From the NCBI GenBank assembly GCA_002789895.1, contig PFUC01000052.1:1-8482 (forward strand): a stretch of 8,482 nucleotides of DNA. The letters run 5' to 3'. Each line of letters starts with the position of its first letter. Positions within the stretch are counted from its first letter, which is position 1. Positions 5,676-8,482 of the stretch are shown piece by piece. The notes under the pieces are model-generated. The model did not search any database and had not been told where the DNA came from. It saw nothing but the letters and a program-made list of their open reading frames with translations. This stretch comes from Candidatus Collierbacteria bacterium CG_4_9_14_3_um_filter_43_16. GTDB lineage: Bacteria > Patescibacteriota > Microgenomatia > UBA1400 > MFAQ01. The position numbers were made by a program, and so were the translations under genes.

Positions 5676-6399
5676 CTTTTGGTCTGCCCATTAACACCTT
5701 GTTATCCTTTACTGCGCAAGGTTCACCTTGGCTATTGAAATAGTATATTTTATTTTTTGAATCAAAGTGTATTCCCTGGATAGATGTGTCAACTAATATT
5801 TTCTTCCCTGCCCGTTTCAATTTATCACAGAAATACAAGGACTCATCCACAGATATGAATGTGTCAGTAGCTTTATTTTTTTCTTTTATTACAGAAACAA
5901 ACCAAGGTCTAGGTATTTCATTAAATATTCTCATTTTGATTAATGCGATACCCATACCAATTCCATCTGCGTCTTCAATAATATCTCCTTCCTTCCAATT
6001 ATTCATATATCCATTTCCACGGCCTTTAAAAATCAATGGTTGCGGAGGAATTTGTTTGCTGTAATACACCCCGGAGATAACCTCGTAGCCTTTATCTGCC
6101 CAATAAACCAATTTGTTAAAGCAATCAGGTGGAAGAATGACATCATCGTCTAAAAATAGAATATATTCGGCCTTTATTCTTTTAGCATAGTTTACAAGTG
6201 CATTTCTTGACTTGCCCACCTCACCACCCAGTTCAAAACGATATCTTAAACTCATATTTAGTGGATTGTCTTGTATAAGTAAGGAGGAAACAAATTCACA
6301 GCTAACCATTCCGCGTGATGGAATGGCTACCAAGAGATAATTAGGGTGAAATAGCTCAGTTGAATTATGTATGGAACTTTTTAGAATCTTTTTCTTCAT
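5665..6399 (-). CDS. GT-A fold glycosyltransferase, family 2-like (244 aa)
   Basis: The protein probably transfers a sugar from a nucleotide sugar. After a short N-terminal lead comes a first strand with an AIPSRG turn (25-30), then E60 and K63-S-R-N-A-L-V, the usual helix of the nucleotide-binding half. The metal-binding DxD motif is F82-L-D-D-D-V (84-86). A G-x-G-x-A-L-I segment at about 147-153 fits the acceptor side. S183-V-D-E-S near 184-186 followed by F-C-D-K-L-K-R-A-G-K-K and H211 matches the E-D...R-A-G...H pattern of GT2 enzymes. There is no membrane segment, so it acts in the cytoplasm or at the inner membrane face. It is the third of four coupled minus-strand genes, two bases after the 88-residue gene. 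Acceptor and donor are unknown. Confidence 0.75.
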   Translation of the reverse strand: MKKKILKSSIHNSTELFHPNYLLVAIPSRGMVSCEFVSSLLIQDNPLNMSLRYRFELGGEVGKSRNALVNYAKRIKAEYILFLDDDVILPPDCFNKLVYWADKGYEVISGVYYSKQIPPQPLIFKGRGNGYMNNWKEGDIIEDADGIGMGIALIKMRIFNEIPRPWFVSVIKEKNKATDTFISVDESLYFCDKLKRAGKKILVDTSIQGIHFDSKNKIYYFNSQGEPCAVKDNKVLMGRPKDEN

Positions 6400-6401
6400 G
6401 T

Positions 6402-6668
6402 TTAACTAATTATTGACTCAAAATAAGAAAGATTGAGCATATTGACAAATATTTGGACTTGACCCATTGATAAATAACTCGCACCATCATAATTGTGGAT
6501 CCATAAAAATGCTTGTTCAAGTGACTTAATAAGAATCGACGCACGGACATTTTCAGCGTCGAGATTAAAAGTAGCTATCGATTTTTTTAGCAAAGCCTGC
6601 TGGAATAGCGGATTCCCCCACATATGTACATATAAGAATGCCACATGATTCTCTATGAAGTTCACCAT
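6402..6668 (-). CDS. Small protein of unknown function (88 aa), possibly a detached kinase C-terminal helical part
   Basis: I do not recognise a family with certainty. The sequence is helical and rich in aromatic residues (W17, W56, several F and Y), without cysteines or a membrane segment. The stretch AFLYVHMWGNPLFQQALL, followed by an aliphatic helix ending in L-W-I-H, resembles the last helices of aminoglycoside-phosphotransferase-like kinases, where a D-x-A-Y-x-x-x-x-W-x-N-P type segment follows the catalytic loop. The upstream gene looks like the N-lobe of such a kinase, so the two may be halves of one broken or split protein. The ATG at 6668 overlaps the upstream gene by seven bases and the next gene starts two bases after its stop. 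It may equally be an independent small protein. Confidence 0.6.
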   Translation of the reverse strand: MVNFIENHVAFLYVHMWGNPLFQQALLKKSIATFNLDAENVRASILIKSLEQAFLWIHNYDGASYLSMGQVQIFVNMLNLSYFESIIS

Positions 6669-7207
6669 TGCATTTCTGTATCCAGGAATATTTTGTTCAA
6701 AGTTGATATCTGTTCTTTTGAAAGCAAACCAAATTTCTCTAGTCCCTTACTCATTTCTTTGAAATGGACAGATTTCCATAAATCAAAGTCAAATTCTATT
6801 AGGTTAGTCGGTAATCGTGAAATATCTATTTTTGAAAAATCAAAGATTAAATCAATAAACATATTCACGGAGTTGAGAGGTACACCTCTTCCACCCAAAC
6901 TATTAGGCTTGAACTCGTCCCAAGTTTCATTAAAGCTTTTACCATTATAGAATTCAAAAAAAATAAATTTATCGACTATTTTATATAGTTTTGGAAGAAT
7001 CAAGATTTTGAATTCAATTTTTTGGTCATTAACACTTGGAAAAATATCGGTATAAACAACGCCTTCTAAACCGACCAAATCTTTCATAACAAATTTATTT
7101 CCATCATTGTCTCTACACAACAAATTTCCATTACTTAATACTCCATCAGGCAAGAGGTTCTCTTTTTGAAGTATTTGATATATTTTTGGAAACTGATTAA
7201 ATTCCAT
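6662..7207 (-). CDS. APH/kinase-like N-lobe protein, possibly truncated (181 aa)
   Basis: Starting at the ATG at 7207 the frame gives 181 residues. N-terminal features fit the N-lobe of a protein-kinase-like fold: a glycine-containing turn, then K-F-V-M-K (strand 3 with the nucleotide-binding Lys), then L-P-K-L-Y-K-I-V-D followed by F-I-F-F-E-F-Y-N-G-K-S-F, as at the hinge strand. The HGD catalytic loop and the D-x-E/DFG metal motif are absent; the frame ends at T-E-M-Q-W where they would come. The protein is therefore probably inactive as a kinase, or split. The frame extends upstream to 7324, but that part would overlap thymidine kinase and the divergent promoters, so 7207 is preferred. It heads the minus-strand set of four overlapping genes. 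The fold assignment is tentative. Confidence 0.6.
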   Translation of the reverse strand: MEFNQFPKIYQILQKENLLPDGVLSNGNLLCRDNDGNKFVMKDLVGLEGVVYTDIFPSVNDQKIEFKILILPKLYKIVDKFIFFEFYNGKSFNETWDEFKPNSLGGRGVPLNSVNMFIDLIFDFSKIDISRLPTNLIEFDFDLWKSVHFKEMSKGLEKFGLLSKEQISTLNKIFLDTEMQW

Positions 7208-7213
7208 GCCACA

Positions 7214-7219
7214 ATTATA
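7214..7219 (-). promoter_or_regulatory. -10 box of the leftward four-gene set
   Basis: On the minus strand TATAAT lies six bases before the ATG at 7207, so transcription would start at or next to the start codon. No good -35 box is visible at 16-18 bases; TTAAAG (7237-7242) is the nearest. The 13 bases TATAATTGTGGCA match the sequence before the maturase ATG (3175-3187) at 12 positions. Confidence 0.5.
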
Positions 7220-7221
7220 GA

Positions 7222-7257
7222 CCCTAAGGTCAAATGCTTTAATATAAGATATTTTTC
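7222..7257 (+). repeat. Right copy of the flanking direct repeat
   Basis: The blocks CCCTAAGGTCAAA and TATAAGATATTTTTC are identical to those at 2936-2973 and lie in the same orientation, with an 8-base spacer here. This copy fills the divergent intergenic space between the kinase-like gene and thymidine kinase. Composition changes from AT-rich to near 40% GC just after it, so it may mark the right end of the island. Confidence 0.6.
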
Positions 7258-7264
7258 GGAATTT

Positions 7265-7273
7265 TGATATACT
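7265..7273 (+). promoter_or_regulatory. Extended -10 promoter of thymidine kinase
   Basis: TG-A-TATACT (7265-7273) is an extended -10 element, which needs little or no -35 box; none is visible. It ends eight bases before the GTG at 7282, so the message would be leaderless or nearly so. No ribosome binding site precedes the GTG. Confidence 0.5.
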
Positions 7274-7281
7274 ATGTATTA

Positions 7282-7977
7282 GTGCAGGCAGAAAACACAA
7301 AAGACACCAATCATCTCTACGCATTCGTAGAAGAAAAAGCCGACCAGGTTACCAATTGGCTATATCGGAAAATCAAAAAGGGTCCCCTCGGACACGGTCA
7401 TTTTTCCATGATCGTCGGAAACAGCTGTTCCGGAAAATCATTGGTTTTAATTAAACTTCAAGAATTGCTTAAAGAATCCGGCGGTATTGAGAAACCCTAT
7501 GTCTTCTGCCAGCCATTGGTTGACAGAAACGACTTGATCACTGGAGTGATTCGATCCAGAAATAATAAAAGAATGGAAGCTGTGAGTTTTGATACCAAGG
7601 AGAAGATCGAACAGATTTTTCACGATCATGACATCGTGGTAGTCGACGAAATCCAGCTCACCCCCCATGATCTTCAAAGCTTCTTTCTCAAAGAACTTCA
7701 TCTCTTCTTGGACAGAGGCGGACTTTTTATCGCTGCCGGATTGGATTACAACAGTCTGGGAGGTGAATTTATCTTTTCTGCTCTACTCAAGTCCCGCTCT
7801 CACAAGATTCATCGCCTATATTCACTTTGTAATATGTGCGGCAAGCCGGCAGACCGATTTGACCAGCGTTTAATAAATGGCATACCGGCCAACATCAATA
7901 TGCCGGACTTCGTTGGCCCTACCGACTCTATTACCTATGAACCCAGGTGTAGTGATTGTTTAATAGTCAAAAAATAA
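7282..7977 (+). CDS. tdk: Thymidine kinase, TK1 type (231 aa)
   Basis: The enzyme phosphorylates thymidine (and deoxyuridine) to the monophosphate with ATP in the salvage route. From GTG 7282, residues 46-53 are the P-loop GNSCSGKS, residues 122-125 are the Walker B-like D-E-I-Q, and residues 153-163 (GLDYNSLGGEF) match the GLDxDxxGxPF strand of TK1 enzymes. C183-x2-C186 and C223-x2-C226 form the structural zinc site and frame the lasso loop. Two features are unusual: a 40-residue N-terminal extension before strand 1, and Asn-Ser-Cys in the P-loop where most TK1 enzymes have Pro-Met-Phe/Tyr. The frame continues upstream to a TTG at 7264, but that codon lies before the probable -10 box, so GTG 7282 is preferred. 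The next gene begins directly after the stop codon, giving a nucleoside-salvage operon. Confidence 0.88.
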   Translation: MQAENTKDTNHLYAFVEEKADQVTNWLYRKIKKGPLGHGHFSMIVGNSCSGKSLVLIKLQELLKESGGIEKPYVFCQPLVDRNDLITGVIRSRNNKRMEAVSFDTKEKIEQIFHDHDIVVVDEIQLTPHDLQSFFLKELHLFLDRGGLFIAAGLDYNSLGGEFIFSALLKSRSHKIHRLYSLCNMCGKPADRFDQRLINGIPANINMPDFVGPTDSITYEPRCSDCLIVKK

Positions 7978-8482
7978 ATGAAAATCTATTTTTCCGCCCC
8001 CATTAGCAATGTCGAAAAATCAGCCATGGATCGGTATTCTCTTATCGTCCGCACCTTACAAGATCTGGGACACAACATACTTTATGACCATCTTTTAAAT
8101 AAGAATAGAGAGTTTCTCAGCAAACAAACCCCCAAGGAAAGCCTTGAAAATCAACGATTAATGACTAAGCGTAAGAATCAGGCTGATCTGATCGTGATTG
8201 AGGCTTCCACCCCCAGCTTTGGTATCGGCCAAGAAATTGCCTACAGTCTTCAAAACAACAAGCAAGTTATTATTCTCTACCTTGAGGGACACAAGCCTCA
8301 CATCCTGCAAGACGAAGGGCAGGATTTGCTATTTATTTATGAATATAGCCTTTCTAGTCTCTCGGCCATTCTTTCTCGTGCCATCGATGAAGCTCGGGAA
8401 AAAGTTGATGTCCGTTTTAACTTTTATATCTCTCCTGAGATCGGACGTTACTTGGACTGGATCAGTCAAAGAAAAAAATTAC
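7978..8482 (+). CDS. Nucleoside 2-deoxyribosyltransferase-like protein with a ribbon-helix-helix-like tail (partial, C-terminus beyond right edge)
   Basis: The ATG follows the thymidine kinase stop codon with no gap, and 168 codons are open to the window edge. The N-terminal MKIYFSAPIS is the typical first strand of the nucleoside deoxyribosyltransferase/Rossmann-like fold. A70-D-L-I-V-I-E-A begins the segment leading to P79-S-F-G-I-G-Q-E86-I-A, which fits the family pattern in which a Glu acts as nucleophile, followed by a strand VIILY. These enzymes exchange bases between deoxynucleosides or hydrolyse them. After residue 140 the sequence turns to V-R-F-N-F-Y-I-S-P-E-I-G-R-Y-L-D-W-I, which looks like a beta strand and helix of a ribbon-helix-helix domain and may add oligomerisation or DNA binding. 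Pairing with tdk supports nucleoside salvage. The true substrate is unknown. Confidence 0.75.
   Translation, partial: MKIYFSAPISNVEKSAMDRYSLIVRTLQDLGHNILYDHLLNKNREFLSKQTPKESLENQRLMTKRKNQADLIVIEASTPSFGIGQEIAYSLQNNKQVIILYLEGHKPHILQDEGQDLLFIYEYSLSSLSAILSRAIDEAREKVDVRFNFYISPEIGRYLDWISQRKKL

Noticed and set aside
6656..6670. Read-through of UGA as glycine (code 25) joining the 181-aa and 88-aa proteins
   Set aside because: Reading past the TGA stays in a different frame from the 88-aa gene and meets TAG three codons later. TGA also works as a stop elsewhere in the window.
7264..7281. TTG start of thymidine kinase at 7264
   Set aside because: The probable extended -10 box (7265-7273) lies inside those codons, so GTG 7282 is the first codon likely to be transcribed.
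7208..7324. Upstream extension of the kinase-like gene to a start at 7324
   Set aside because: It would overlap the thymidine kinase gene head-on and run through the repeat and the -10 box; ATG 7207 fits better.
1..8482. CRISPR arrays, tRNA or rRNA genes, insertion sequences
   Set aside because: No regularly spaced repeats, tRNA-like arm patterns, transposase motifs or terminal inverted repeats were seen by eye on either strand.

Overview
The window looks like a compact bacterial genome of moderate-to-low GC. Genes overlap or abut, standard stop codons work throughout, and several transcription units show a -10 box only 6-9 bases before the start codon. Small genes, a thymidine kinase next to a nucleoside 2-deoxyribosyltransferase-like gene, and a large surface protein family suggest a Candidate Phyla Radiation (Patescibacteria) bacterium. 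That assignment is an inference; no rRNA or universal marker gene is present.

Left region (1-2755, minus strand, about 43-48% GC in sampled lines). Three tightly linked genes read leftwards from one good promoter (TTGACA, 17-base spacer, TAAAAT). They are a 567-residue protein with an internal lipobox and Pro/Thr-rich linker, a 189-residue single-pass membrane protein, and a secreted cysteine-rich protein with a thrombospondin type 1-like segment that runs off the left edge. All three appear to belong to the cell surface.

Central island (about 2936-7257, sampled lines 18-40% GC, mostly near 30%). It is bounded by two imperfect direct repeats (2936-2973 and 7222-7257). Its plus-strand arm is a compact RiPP-type cassette: a 29-codon peptide gene (3075-3164) with a very strong ribosome binding site, a radical SAM/SPASM peptide maturase (3190-4287), and a small PqqD-like protein (4241-4558) likely to be the leader-binding element. 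Its minus-strand arm is a coupled set of four genes: a protein with a kinase-like N-lobe, an 88-residue protein, a GT-A glycosyltransferase and an RsmC-like methyltransferase. The methyltransferase ends tail-to-tail with the PqqD-like gene. The two arms may form one pathway for making, modifying and perhaps glycosylating or methylating a peptide, but only the plus-strand arm has a clear functional logic.

Right region (7265-8482, plus strand, near 40% GC). A TK1-type thymidine kinase is followed with no gap by a nucleoside 2-deoxyribosyltransferase-like gene cut by the window edge. This is a small nucleoside-salvage unit unrelated in function to the island.

The main discovery candidate is the peptide/radical SAM/RRE cassette. 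Its precursor gene is too short for ordinary gene calling and ends in F-K-T-W-G-R-A-A, which offers aromatic residues for radical crosslinking.
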